Source: Thalassospira profundimaris (GTDB taxonomy: Bacteria > Pseudomonadota > Alphaproteobacteria > Rhodospirillales > Thalassospiraceae). From it: a DNA stretch of 64,000 bases. The stretch covers positions 179,626 to 243,625 of the forward strand of contig NZ_JPWH01000006.1 of assembly GCF_003326755.1 (NCBI RefSeq), read 5' to 3'. The translations under genes and the position numbers were made by a program. Below are positions 16,978-25,511 of this stretch, piece after piece; position 1 is the stretch's first letter; each line of letters opens with the position of its first letter. The notes under the pieces are model-generated. The model saw only the letters and a list, made by a program, of their open reading frames with translations, was not told the origin of the DNA and made no database searches.

Positions 16978-18360
16978 TCACAAAACACTCTCGATCGCAG
17001 CCTTGATAATCTCAAGGTCATGATCCCGGGTGCGCCAGTTGCTGAATGCCGCACGAAAACCAAAACGGCCATTATAAATGGTCGGCGTCAGAAAGACTTT
17101 GCCAGTGGCATTAATGCGGTCCAACAGCGCACGATTGGCGTCATCATTCCCGCGACCACAAAACATCACCACATTCAGTTGCGGATCGCGCAACAACACC
17201 AGCCCGGCATGATCCGCCACCCAATGGGCCAGATCACGCGCCTGGTCACAGTTGCGCCGGATAATATCGGCAAAACCCGCCCGGCCATAAGCCTTGATCG
17301 CCATCCATAATGGCAGCGCGCGGAACCTGCGGGAATTTTCGACACCGCGATTGATGTAACTGTTTCCTTCAGCCTGTGTCTCAAGATAAGGCGCAAAGGC
17401 ACGGAAACACTTTTCCAGAACGGAAATTTGCCGGGTCAGGAAAATGCCGCAATCATAGGGAACGTTCAGCCATTTATGCCCATCCGAGGTAATGGAATCC
17501 GCCCGTTCGATCCCCGCCAGCAAATGTGCCCGGCGTTCATCAAGGGCGGCAAACAGGCCAAAGGCCGCATCCACATGCAACCACGCCCCATAGGCGGCAC
17601 ATATATCGGCAATGGCCACCAGGTCATCAAAATCTGTCGCATTCACGGTCCCGGCACTGGCGATCACCATTTTTGCCTTCGAGGTGCTGCTTTCAAGTTT
17701 AGCCGCGAGGTCGCCAACGTGCATGGCCTCGGTGCCCGGTTCGGTGGCAACGCGGATAATGTTATTGCGCCCAACCCCGGCAACCGACAAATCCTTGATC
17801 ATGCTGGCATGCGGGGTTGCGGAAAAAACTTCAAACGATGGCAGGGCAATGGCCCCGTCCGCATCAACATCGACACCAACCTGTTCACCGCACCATTGCC
17901 GGGCGGCCACAACGCCAAGAAGGTTTGATGCCGTGGCACCCGTGGTCAGAACACCATCAAACCGGCCGCGCGGCATACCGGCCAAATCGCAAATCCAGTT
18001 CAGAACCAGTTGTTCAACTGCGGCGGCAACGGTACCGTCCGGCCCGGTGGCGTTCTGGTCAATGGCACTGGCGATCCAGTCACCCGCAATCGAAGCAGGT
18101 GTTGCACCACCGGTAACAAATCCCAGATAACGCGGCCCTGTCGAGGTGGCAACGAAGGGGAGGATCTCGGTTTTCAGGGCATCAAGGGCCGCAACGGCAC
18201 CATCACCGCGCGCCGGCAGTGGGGCTGCCGGATCAAAGGCGCTGGTATCAGCGCACACAACCATTGCATCGTCACCCGCCAGAAGATAATCGCGGGCGAT
18301 ATCCCCCGTCAGGGCAAAGATGTCACCAATTTCATCAAGGTCATCAAATTTCCGGTTCAT
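16978..18360 (-). CDS. group II PLP-dependent amino acid decarboxylase
   Basis: About 460 residues. The PLP lysine is Lys296 in SDGHKWLNVPYDCG, the stacking His184 lies in ATPHASM and Asp264 in HVDAAFG. These features place it with aromatic-amino-acid, glutamate and diaminobutyrate decarboxylases, but the substrate cannot be chosen from sequence. The ATG at 18360 has GGGAAG about nine bases upstream; a longer frame from 18390 is less likely. The start overlaps the stop of the upstream threonine-dehydratase-like gene by 17 bp, so translation is probably coupled. The two enzymes are likely to act on one substrate path. Confidence 0.9.
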   Translation of the reverse strand: MNRKFDDLDEIGDIFALTGDIARDYLLAGDDAMVVCADTSAFDPAAPLPARGDGAVAALDALKTEILPFVATSTGPRYLGFVTGGATPASIAGDWIASAIDQNATGPDGTVAAAVEQLVLNWICDLAGMPRGRFDGVLTTGATASNLLGVVAARQWCGEQVGVDVDADGAIALPSFEVFSATPHASMIKDLSVAGVGRNNIIRVATEPGTEAMHVGDLAAKLESSTSKAKMVIASAGTVNATDFDDLVAIADICAAYGAWLHVDAAFGLFAALDERRAHLLAGIERADSITSDGHKWLNVPYDCGIFLTRQISVLEKCFRAFAPYLETQAEGNSYINRGVENSRRFRALPLWMAIKAYGRAGFADIIRRNCDQARDLAHWVADHAGLVLLRDPQLNVVMFCGRGNDDANRALLDRINATGKVFLTPTIYNGRFGFRAAFSNWRTRDHDLEIIKAAIESVL

Positions 18361-19321
18361 TACGGTTACTTCCCAACAGAATTTCGGCATACATATCGCG
18401 GTCTATATTGGCACCGCTTAAAATAACGGCATTTTTCCTGCCAATGGCGCGCGCACGGTCGGCAATCACCCCGGCCAGGGCTGCGGCCCCTGCCCCTTCG
18501 GCCACATTATGGGTGGCACTGAAATAAAGCCGCATCGCCTGCATGATGTCATCATCGCTAACGGCAATAATATCAGCCGCCCCCTTTTTGATGATCTCAA
18601 ACGAAGCCGGGTCCGGTTTGCGACAGGCAACGCCGTCGGCAAAGGTTTTGGCCGTGGCGGTTTCGTGTATTTCACCCCTTAAAAAGGACTGCTGCAGCGC
18701 ATCGGCCCCTTTTGCCACCACACCAATAATTTCGGTTTTAAGGCCCAGGGCATCGCGCGCGGTAATCAGGCTGCAAATGCCCGACCCCATGCCAACGGGC
18801 ACATAAACACGGTCCAGATTATCGACATCGCCAAACAGTTCCATCGCATAAGACGCTACACCGCGCACCAGTTCCGGGTGGAATGGCGGCACCATAATCA
18901 GGTCATCCTCAACCGCCTGTTGCCGGGCAAAATCGGCGGCATCCTGAAAATCGTCGCCCTGTTCGATAACATCAGCCCCGAGCGCACGCATCGCGGCGTT
19001 TTTCTCGCGCGAATTGCCATGCGGCACAATAATGGTCGCCCGCAACCCAAAAACACTGGCAGCAAACGCCAGGCTTTGGCCGTGATTGCCGCGTGTGGCA
19101 CTGATGATGCCATTAACGACCTGCATCGATCGGGACAGGGACCGACAAAAGGTTAATCCGCCCCGCAGCTTGAAGGCGCCAAGCCGGGTGTGGTTTTCGT
19201 GCTTTACATAAATCGAAAGCCCGGTGGCACGTTCGATCAGGGGCCAACGTATGGTCGGGGTGGGTGCGACATATTCATGCACAAAATCGGCTGCTTCGCC
19301 AAGCTCGCGTGCTGTGAACAT
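18344..19321 (-). CDS. PLP-dependent threonine/serine dehydratase-like enzyme
   Basis: About 325 residues, fold type II. Lys51 in LGAFKLRGG is the Schiff-base lysine, RGNHGQSLAFAA binds the substrate carboxylate and VPVGMGSGIC is the phosphate-binding turn. It lacks a C-terminal ACT domain, so it is like the catabolic TdcB or hydroxyaspartate lyase group rather than biosynthetic IlvA. AAAGGG six bases before the ATG at 19321 fixes the start. It heads an operon with the decarboxylase and is near a MocR regulator gene read the other way, a common arrangement for amino-acid catabolic genes. Confidence 0.88.
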   Translation of the reverse strand: MFTARELGEAADFVHEYVAPTPTIRWPLIERATGLSIYVKHENHTRLGAFKLRGGLTFCRSLSRSMQVVNGIISATRGNHGQSLAFAASVFGLRATIIVPHGNSREKNAAMRALGADVIEQGDDFQDAADFARQQAVEDDLIMVPPFHPELVRGVASYAMELFGDVDNLDRVYVPVGMGSGICSLITARDALGLKTEIIGVVAKGADALQQSFLRGEIHETATAKTFADGVACRKPDPASFEIIKKGAADIIAVSDDDIMQAMRLYFSATHNVAEGAGAAALAGVIADRARAIGRKNAVILSGANIDRDMYAEILLGSNRNEPEI

Positions 19322-19392
19322 ATTGTACCCTTTCTGTGATAATGTAACCCTGCACCCGTCCCGGACGGCGCGCTGCAAACAAACAATATTGT

Positions 19393-19443
19393 CCCCTTAA
19401 TAGGGGGCGACCGGAACACGAGAGAGCAGAGTGTCCCGGTCGC
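19393..19443 (-). terminator. tandem hairpins after the DUF1127 gene
   Basis: A 13-bp stem with one mismatch (19407-19419 with 19431-19443, arms starting GCGACCGG) is followed by a 5-bp CCCCT/AGGGG hairpin (19393-19406). On the minus strand the large hairpin begins eight bases after the DUF1127 stop. No long T run follows, so read-through into the dehydratase gene is possible. Confidence 0.5.
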
Positions 19444-19450
19444 AACGCGG

Positions 19451-19738
19451 TTAAAAACCGCGCGGGGGCGTATCCATATTTACCGGTGCGGAAACATAAT
19501 GCTCCACATCAACCCGGCGCAGGCCTACATCGCGCAGCAACCTGTCATCAAGATGACGTATACTGTTGCGATCACGCGATTTCTTCTGCGCGGAGACCAG
19601 GAGTGAAAACAGACGGAAAACCGCTGTCTGCACAAAACCCTGGCGGGTTGCATTCGCATCCCCTGCGCTCTGGCCATGCTGCATATCAGCGTTTGCGAGA
19701 GTCGCAGGAAACCGGATTGTATCGTTACAATTCGTCAT
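19451..19738 (-). CDS. DUF1127 domain protein
   Basis: 95 residues. The C-terminal Arg-rich helix with RHLDDRLLRDVGL (around 60-73) is the DUF1127 hallmark. AGGAGG five bases before the ATG is near perfect. DUF1127 proteins are small and basic; some bind RNA and affect phosphate, carbon or stress responses in alphaproteobacteria. This one is longer than the minimal 45-50-residue type. Its start lies about 80 bp from that of the MocR gene, so the two share a promoter region full of TGTCA half-sites. Co-regulation with the PLP enzymes downstream on the same strand is an inference. Confidence 0.85.
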   Translation of the reverse strand: MTNCNDTIRFPATLANADMQHGQSAGDANATRQGFVQTAVFRLFSLLVSAQKKSRDRNSIRHLDDRLLRDVGLRRVDVEHYVSAPVNMDTPPRGF

Positions 19739-19775
19739 GTTTTCCTCCTGCTTCCAAATTGTATCGATTTCCTTT

Positions 19776-19825
19776 TGTCATTGACATTGTATCCATGTCA
19801 AACTAAACATTGTCACCATGACAAT
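19776..19825. promoter_or_regulatory. cluster of five TGTCA/TGACA half-sites, probable MocR operator
   Basis: TGTCA occurs at 19776, 19796 and 19811, and TGACA at 19782 and 19819. They form two inverted repeats: TTGACAT-N7-ATGTCAA (19781-19801) and ATTGTCA-N3-TGACAAT (19809-19825). The second covers the MocR start codon. TTGACA at 19781 with TAAACA at 19804 (17-base spacer) could be a promoter embedded in the operator. Confidence 0.6.
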
Positions 19826-21377
19826 ATGGATCCCCGACATCTCATCCGGAAGCGGCCCGGTTTACCGCCGTATCGCGCACGCCATTGGCGATGCTGTTGA
19901 AAAAGGGCAGTTACAGGCGGGGGACCGCCTGCCGACTCATCGAGACCTGGCCTATCATCTGGGTGTGACGGTAGGCACCGTCACGCGCGCCTATCGCGAG
20001 GCGGAGCGCCTCGGCCTTGCCATTGGGGAAGTGGGGCGGGGAACCTATGTCAGCGTACCGATGGATATTAATACGCCGCTTCTGCTGCCCGGCCATCCCG
20101 TGACCTTTGATGCAGACACAAAACAGCCTGAAACGAACGACATCGCCAGCATCCCCAGGCAGCAAATGACAAATGGTTCTGCGACATCGGCGGTAAACAC
20201 CACACCGGTCAATTTCGGCACAGCGTATGTTTCCTTTACCAGCCAGCGTGAACCCCGCCATTATTATCCGGAACAGATCGAAGACGGGCCGATCAATTTT
20301 CGCATGAACTGCCCGCTTCCCCCCCGGGAAAGCCATATCAACCAGGTCTTGATCGATATTGCCCAAAGCGGCCCGATTGAAAGCCTGATCACCTATAAAA
20401 CCGAATATGGCATGCCCCATCATCGCCAGGCCCTGGCGACAATGGCCGGGCGTTTTGGCCTGGATGACAACCCGGACCGTGTATTGCCAACCGCAGGCGT
20501 GCAACATGCCATGACCGTTGCCCTGATGACATTTATCCGTCCTGGCGACCTTGTTTTGTGCGAGGAACTGACCTACCCCAACCTTCGCAGCCTGGCGGCC
20601 ATGATGCAGTTTCGCCTACGCGGCATTGCAATGGACGAAGAAGGCATTCTGCCCGACGTACTGGACAATTTGTGCCGGACACAATCCCCCCGCGTGATTT
20701 ACCTGATGCCGACTTTGCACAACCCGCTTTGCAGCACCATGAGCCACGAACGCCGCATCGCGATTGCCGAAATACTGCGCAAACATAACCTGATTTTGAT
20801 CGAAGATGGCATTTATGGTTTCCTCGATACCGCAGCCCCGCCACCGCTATCGTGTTTTGTGCCCGAACGGGCGGTATACCTGAACGGCATTTCAAAAAGT
20901 GTCGGTGGCGGCCTGCGCATCGGCTTCATTCACGCGCCGATCCAGTATATTGCCAAACTTGCCAGCGGCATTCGCACCACCTGCATGATGACGCCAGGCA
21001 TTGGCCTGGAACTGGCGACACGCCTGATCAATGATGGTACGGTCGAACGATATGAAAACTGGCACCGCGAAGAGGCATCGCGCCGCCTGGGCATTATTCT
21101 TGGCAGCCTCAAAGGCTATGACGTGCGGTTTCACCCCACCAACTATCACATCTGGCTTGCCTTGCCCGACCATATCGAAACCAGCGAACTGGTTATGAAT
21201 GCCGCCAATTCCGGCGTTATGCTGACAGCGGCACAACAATTTGCCGTTGGCGTCCCGCCGCGTGGATTGCGCCTGGCATTTGGCGCCGAACGCTCGACCG
21301 AACGCATTCATCACGGTGTGAATACGATTTTGCGGTTATTGCAAACCAGCGAATTCAGTGATGCCCATGTGATGTAA
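19818..21377 (+). CDS. MocR-type GntR regulator with aminotransferase-like domain
   Basis: 519 residues. The N-terminal 75 residues are a GntR winged helix (GDRLPTHRDLAYHLGVTVGT is the recognition part). A linker follows, then a class I aminotransferase-like domain with the PLP lysine near residue 360 in GISKSVGGGLRIG. MocR proteins use PLP or a PLP adduct as effector and usually control nearby amino-acid or vitamin B6 genes. Here the divergent DUF1127, dehydratase and decarboxylase genes are the likely targets. There is no Shine-Dalgarno site before the ATG and a possible -10 element ends nine bases upstream, so the mRNA may be leaderless. Confidence 0.93.
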   Translation: MTIWIPDISSGSGPVYRRIAHAIGDAVEKGQLQAGDRLPTHRDLAYHLGVTVGTVTRAYREAERLGLAIGEVGRGTYVSVPMDINTPLLLPGHPVTFDADTKQPETNDIASIPRQQMTNGSATSAVNTTPVNFGTAYVSFTSQREPRHYYPEQIEDGPINFRMNCPLPPRESHINQVLIDIAQSGPIESLITYKTEYGMPHHRQALATMAGRFGLDDNPDRVLPTAGVQHAMTVALMTFIRPGDLVLCEELTYPNLRSLAAMMQFRLRGIAMDEEGILPDVLDNLCRTQSPRVIYLMPTLHNPLCSTMSHERRIAIAEILRKHNLILIEDGIYGFLDTAAPPPLSCFVPERAVYLNGISKSVGGGLRIGFIHAPIQYIAKLASGIRTTCMMTPGIGLELATRLINDGTVERYENWHREEASRRLGIILGSLKGYDVRFHPTNYHIWLALPDHIETSELVMNAANSGVMLTAAQQFAVGVPPRGLRLAFGAERSTERIHHGVNTILRLLQTSEFSDAHVM

Positions 21378-21392
21378 TACACGTCGCACAAC

Positions 21393-21415
21393 CACTTTTT
21401 ATCAATTAAAAAGTG
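21393..21415 (+). terminator. AT-rich hairpin after the MocR gene
   Basis: CACTTTTTA (21393-21401) pairs perfectly with TAAAAAGTG (21407-21415) around a five-base loop, 15 bases past the stop codon. It is weak in GC, so termination strength is uncertain. Confidence 0.5.
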
Positions 21416-21514
21416 TACAATTAAAAAAATACCCGCAAATATTGCATTTCCCCTTTCAATGATGGAGAGATATGCGCGTTAACAAGCATAGCTATCATGA
21501 TTGGGGCATATAAA

Positions 21515-21844
21515 ATGCAAACAAACAGCGAAGACAGGGTTGCCGGTTATCCGACAACAGCAACAACTAAAACGCAACACGACGCCGATAACCATTGGCT
21601 GGAAAATCTGATAAAGGCGCTGGCCGCGCTTTTTCTTCTGGCATGCCTCGTCATGACGATTGCTGTTTGGCCACGTCACATGCCCTATGGGATGGGCGGG
21701 CAATACGGTGTCATGATGTATTTGCCCAGCCTGATGTTTGCCGTCGGTGGCCTGGTGCAATGGGCCTTTCTGATGGCAATTGCCTATGTCTTGCAATATT
21801 TGCGCAATATCGAACGCAACACGGCACAGGCCAAGGCAATCTGA
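21515..21844 (+). CDS. small two-helix membrane protein, unknown function
   Basis: About 109 residues. A polar, Thr/Gln-rich N-terminus of about 30 residues precedes a first helix (LIKALAALFLLACLVMTIAV). A short Gly-rich Met-rich loop (MPYGMGGQYGVMMYLP) follows, then a second helix (LMFAVGGLVQWAFLMAIAYVL). The end is charged (RNIERNTAQAKAI). GGGG lies about eight bases before the ATG at 21515; an ATG at 21497 is the alternative. It stands alone between MocR and the convergent paaX. I do not recognise a family. Confidence 0.65.
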   Translation: MQTNSEDRVAGYPTTATTKTQHDADNHWLENLIKALAALFLLACLVMTIAVWPRHMPYGMGGQYGVMMYLPSLMFAVGGLVQWAFLMAIAYVLQYLRNIERNTAQAKAI

Positions 21845-21895
21845 TCACCCGTTAAATACAGCGAAAGCGGCATATGACACATGCCGCTTTCAAAT

Positions 21896-22858
21896 TTATG
21901 CGCCGGTTTCCGGCCCGCCCAGCCGGTCAAAAAACCAGGATGCCGGTTCGCCATATCCTGGCGAAGAATGAACGCTTTGGGAAAAAATCCGGGTCATAAA
22001 CGGCTCGGACAGGGGCACCAATTGCCAATAAAGCCGCCTTATGACCGACTTGGCATGGCGACCGGCCCAATCCTCTGGCAATAATTCAGCCGGAAGGCCA
22101 GGATCACGCAGCACCACCTGTTTGAAACCGTGCATCAACACCATGCGCAAGGAAAAGGCAAGTTCCGGCGAACACAGGCGCGCCAGATCCAGTGACAATA
22201 ACGGCTCGAACAAGGCCAGTTTTTGCAAGTATTGCTGCTGCAGCCCGGCCAGGTCCCAGGTTACAGCCACCATATCACGCAAGGATGCTGATTCTGCAAT
22301 ATCCTGGGTTTCCGCCCGAAGCGAAATTGCGAAAGGCGCCAGTCCGGTTTCGGTCAGGATTTGTCGCGTCAGGTCAATATTGATCCCCGGATGGACAAAC
22401 ACATTGCCCGCTACCGCACCAAACCCCCGCCAGGCCAGCAACCGGGCCACATTGCGGCGTTGCTCTGCCGTGGTGGCATGGTTATCAAAAACAATCTGCG
22501 TCCATTTACCATCCCATTGATCAACCGGGGCGGTATAAAACTGCCGACATCCAGGGTCGATCAGCCGCCAGCCTTCTTCTGTAACGCGATACAGCGCCTG
22601 GCGACCGATCCTGCTGGGTGCCAGCCAGCCATCACGCGACATGCGAAAAACGGCGGTCCGCAAGACACGTTCACTCACTCCGACGGGTGATAACAGCGCA
22701 ATCAGATCGGCCAGCAAAACGGAATCGCCCCGCGGGCGCAAAACATCGCACAAAAAGGTGATAACAACCGTACGACTGCTTAAATCCAGCGCGGATCGTA
22801 TATGTTCAAACTGTTGAAATGCCGGGTTTGATTTACGGTTCTTCACATGATCTTGCAT
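21896..22858 (-). CDS. paaX: PaaX-family transcriptional regulator
   Basis: About 320 residues. The N-terminal PaaX winged helix (ALDLSSRTVVITFLCDVL and VSERVLRTAVFRMSRDGWL) is followed by the PaaX C-terminal domains (GKWTQIVFDN, RLLAWRGFGAVAGNVFVHP). PaaX represses phenylacetate degradation genes and is released by phenylacetyl-CoA. No paa catabolic gene lies in this window, so here it is an orphan or controls distant genes. The ATG at 22858 is preferred over a TTG three codons upstream. A large inverted repeat lies 60-111 bp upstream, in the space it shares with the divergent Lon-like gene. Confidence 0.9.
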   Translation of the reverse strand: MQDHVKNRKSNPAFQQFEHIRSALDLSSRTVVITFLCDVLRPRGDSVLLADLIALLSPVGVSERVLRTAVFRMSRDGWLAPSRIGRQALYRVTEEGWRLIDPGCRQFYTAPVDQWDGKWTQIVFDNHATTAEQRRNVARLLAWRGFGAVAGNVFVHPGINIDLTRQILTETGLAPFAISLRAETQDIAESASLRDMVAVTWDLAGLQQQYLQKLALFEPLLSLDLARLCSPELAFSLRMVLMHGFKQVVLRDPGLPAELLPEDWAGRHAKSVIRRLYWQLVPLSEPFMTRIFSQSVHSSPGYGEPASWFFDRLGGPETGA

Positions 22859-22917
22859 AAAACCCAACCTGTAAGCGCCCCTGTCGTTTGCCCCGGTCGC
22901 GTCGCGCCAAATGGCCC

Positions 22918-22969
22918 GATTTCATGATACGGGTTTATCATTTTTCAACAATATCCGTATCATGAAATC
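22918..22969. promoter_or_regulatory. 15-bp perfect inverted repeat between paaX and the Lon-like gene
   Basis: GATTTCATGATACGG (22918-22932) is exactly complementary to CCGTATCATGAAATC (22955-22969), with a 22-base spacer. The arm contains TGATACGG, partly like the TGATTCGYG core of known PaaX sites. The position between divergent starts suggests an operator rather than a terminator. Confidence 0.6.
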
Positions 22970-23117
22970 GTCGATTTTCACGCGAAAAACAGTCGTGACC
23001 AAAATTCGCACAGGCAATGCTTGACCATCACACATGCTTGCTTCCAAAATCATTTTGCACCTGCGTTCTTTCATTCGGATCGGCGCGGGTTTCCGGGGCC
23101 CTTACAAAAGAGCGAAC

Positions 23118-25499
23118 ATGCCGATTTCCCGCCTTGATGCCGACGATTGCAGTTTTCCGCATTTCCGTATTCGCAGTCCGCAAAAGGACACAACACCCGA
23201 AATATTTGATTTCACGTCACATTTCCGCGCTGCAGAGGCCCTGAAATTTGGCCTCTCCATGTCGGAACCGGGCTTTAACGTCTTTGTGCTGGGCCTGGAC
23301 CGTGCCGGTCGCATGACCGCAACACTGGATTATCTGAAAAAGGCAATGGCGGACCGCCCGGCCCCGCCCGACTGGGTTTATCTCAACAATTTTTCGCGCA
23401 GCAACCGCCCGCGCCCCTACAGCCTGGAACCCGGCACGGGCCGCAAGCTGGCCGATGCGATGGAAACCCTGATTTCGCATCTGCGCGAGGCCTTTGCCTC
23501 CGCCTTTAACGCCCCGGCACATCTAACGGAAACCCAGGCCCAAACCGAAGATGCCCGCCACCAAGTGCGCGACAAATTCGAGGCATTGCGCAATTTTGCC
23601 CGCGAACGCGGCCTGGATGTGCAGGAAAACGAAAAAGGCGTGATGATTGTTGCCATCGATGACGAGGGCGAACCCGTTGCGATGGATAAACTGCCCAAGG
23701 ACCGACGCGATACCGCCGATGCCGTATTCGAGGAAGTCGCCGAGGAAGCCCGTAAAACCCTGATGGCAACCCGCGACCTCGAAGACCAGATTGGCGAAAC
23801 CCTGGATGGTTTGCGCCGGTCTGCCGCCAGCGTGGTGTTAAAACCCCGTATCGAAAAACTGCGCGAACAATTTACCGCCCCGGGCCTGAAAGCATGGTTC
23901 GACGCCCTGGAAGCCGATATTCTCGATAATATCGATGCCTTTGAGGAACCCGATGACCAGCCATCAATTGACCCGGGCGATGGCAAAATGCCCGAAACGG
24001 TCGAGGATCGTTATGCCGTCAATTTGCTGATTGACCATGCCCGCGATAAACATCCCGATGTGGTGCTTGAACCCTCGCCCAATTACGACAATCTGTTCGG
24101 GCAAATCCAGTATCGGCCAATGGCCGGTGGCATGCACCCGCATTTCTCGCTGATCACGCCGGGGGCCCTGCACCGCGCCAATGGCGGTGTGCTGGTGCTG
24201 CGCGCCGAATCGCTTGTCGAACATGAGGAAAGCTGGAGCTACCTTAAGGCCGCCCTGCGCGACGGGGAAATCCGTATTGAAGAACGCCAGAAGGCAGGCC
24301 CACCCACGGCAGGTGCACCAGAACCCCGCGCCATTCCGCTGGATGTCAAAATTGTCATCGTTGGGGCGCCCAAATACTATTACACCTTCTTTTCGCTTGA
24401 TGTGGATTTCCGCAACCATTTCCGCGTCAAGGCCGATATTGACCCGGACATGCCCGCCGTTGCCGCCAATGTCAAAACCTATACCGGACTTTTGACCCAA
24501 TCGGTACAGGACCGTGTCGGTATTTCCATTGACACGGGGGCCATTCGCCAGCTTTTGGGCCAGGCATCGCGCTGGGCCGGGGAACGCGACAAACTTTCCG
24601 CCCAGATCGAAAGGGTCGAAGATGTCGCCATCGAAGCCGGTGCACTGGCCAAAACAGCCGGACGCACAACCATTCGTGCTGCCGATGTCAAACGCGCGAT
24701 CGAGGAACGCCGCCACCGCAACAGCCGCCTGGAAGACCGATCCCACGAACGTGTTCAGCGCCGCGAAGTCCTGATTGACAGTTTTGGCAGCGTGATTGGC
24801 CAGGTCAATGCGCTGACCGTGCTGGATTATGGCGACCATGCCTTTGGTCTGCCTGCCCGTGTCACGGCCCGCAGCTATGTTGGCAATTTGGGTGTTCTCA
24901 ATATCGAACGCATGGTGGATCTTTCCGGCCCGCTTCAGCAAAAATCGGTGATGACGATTGAGGGCTTTCTGAAATCGCGTTTCGCCCAGGAATTCCCGCT
25001 TTCTTTTGCCTGTTCTGTCACCTTCGAGCAAAATTACGGCGGCATCGAGGGGGATTCGGCCTCTCTGGCCGAACTCTGCGCCATCATTTCCGCCATCGCC
25101 CATGTGCCGATCAAACAGAATATCGGCGTCACCGGCTCCATGAACCAGTTTGGCGAAGCCCAGGTTGTGGGGGGAATTTCCCATAAAATCGAAGGCTTTT
25201 ACCGCATTTGCGCCGATCAGGGTTTTACCGGCGACCAGGGTGTGATCGTGCCTGCCGCCAATGCGGAAAATATCATTCTGCGTGACGAGGTGGTCCAGGC
25301 AATCCGCCAGGGTAAATTCAATATCTGGACCATCGACAATATCAGCGATGCCATCGAAATCCTCACCGGCAAACCCTGTGGCGACCATGCCGATGGCGAG
25401 TACCCCAAGGACAGTGTGTTTGGGCTGGCACTGGAACGTTTACGCCGCAACGATGTATTGTTGCGCGAACGCCATGCTTACCCCGGCTGGTCGGAATAG
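23118..25499 (+). CDS. Lon-family AAA protease (LonB/YcbZ-like)
   Basis: About 793 residues. The N-terminal AAA-like region (AAA_32 type) has GLDRAGRMTA where a Walker A would be, lacking the P-loop lysine. A long helical insertion, rich in Glu, Arg and Asp, spans about 130-320. The C-terminal Lon protease domain keeps the Ser-Lys dyad: Ser near 646 in EGDSASLAEL and Lys near 689 in GGISHKIEG. Proteins of this group are thought to degrade selected proteins, but physiological targets are poorly known. I chose the ATG at 23118 because the conserved sequence begins there; an ATG at 23034 would add 28 residues. The SPOR protein gene follows 12 bp downstream. Confidence 0.88.
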   Translation: MPISRLDADDCSFPHFRIRSPQKDTTPEIFDFTSHFRAAEALKFGLSMSEPGFNVFVLGLDRAGRMTATLDYLKKAMADRPAPPDWVYLNNFSRSNRPRPYSLEPGTGRKLADAMETLISHLREAFASAFNAPAHLTETQAQTEDARHQVRDKFEALRNFARERGLDVQENEKGVMIVAIDDEGEPVAMDKLPKDRRDTADAVFEEVAEEARKTLMATRDLEDQIGETLDGLRRSAASVVLKPRIEKLREQFTAPGLKAWFDALEADILDNIDAFEEPDDQPSIDPGDGKMPETVEDRYAVNLLIDHARDKHPDVVLEPSPNYDNLFGQIQYRPMAGGMHPHFSLITPGALHRANGGVLVLRAESLVEHEESWSYLKAALRDGEIRIEERQKAGPPTAGAPEPRAIPLDVKIVIVGAPKYYYTFFSLDVDFRNHFRVKADIDPDMPAVAANVKTYTGLLTQSVQDRVGISIDTGAIRQLLGQASRWAGERDKLSAQIERVEDVAIEAGALAKTAGRTTIRAADVKRAIEERRHRNSRLEDRSHERVQRREVLIDSFGSVIGQVNALTVLDYGDHAFGLPARVTARSYVGNLGVLNIERMVDLSGPLQQKSVMTIEGFLKSRFAQEFPLSFACSVTFEQNYGGIEGDSASLAELCAIISAIAHVPIKQNIGVTGSMNQFGEAQVVGGISHKIEGFYRICADQGFTGDQGVIVPAANAENIILRDEVVQAIRQGKFNIWTIDNISDAIEILTGKPCGDHADGEYPKDSVFGLALERLRRNDVLLRERHAYPGWSE

Positions 25500-25511
25500 C
25501 CCGGAATAGTC

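Noticed and set aside
21896..22858. Phenylacetate degradation locus
   Set aside because: Only paaX is present; none of the ring-hydroxylating or CoA ligase genes are in the window.
23964..25388. Long open frame of 474 codons on the minus strand
   Set aside because: It lies antisense to the Lon-like gene, has no recognisable domain, and is explained by the codon use of the sense gene.
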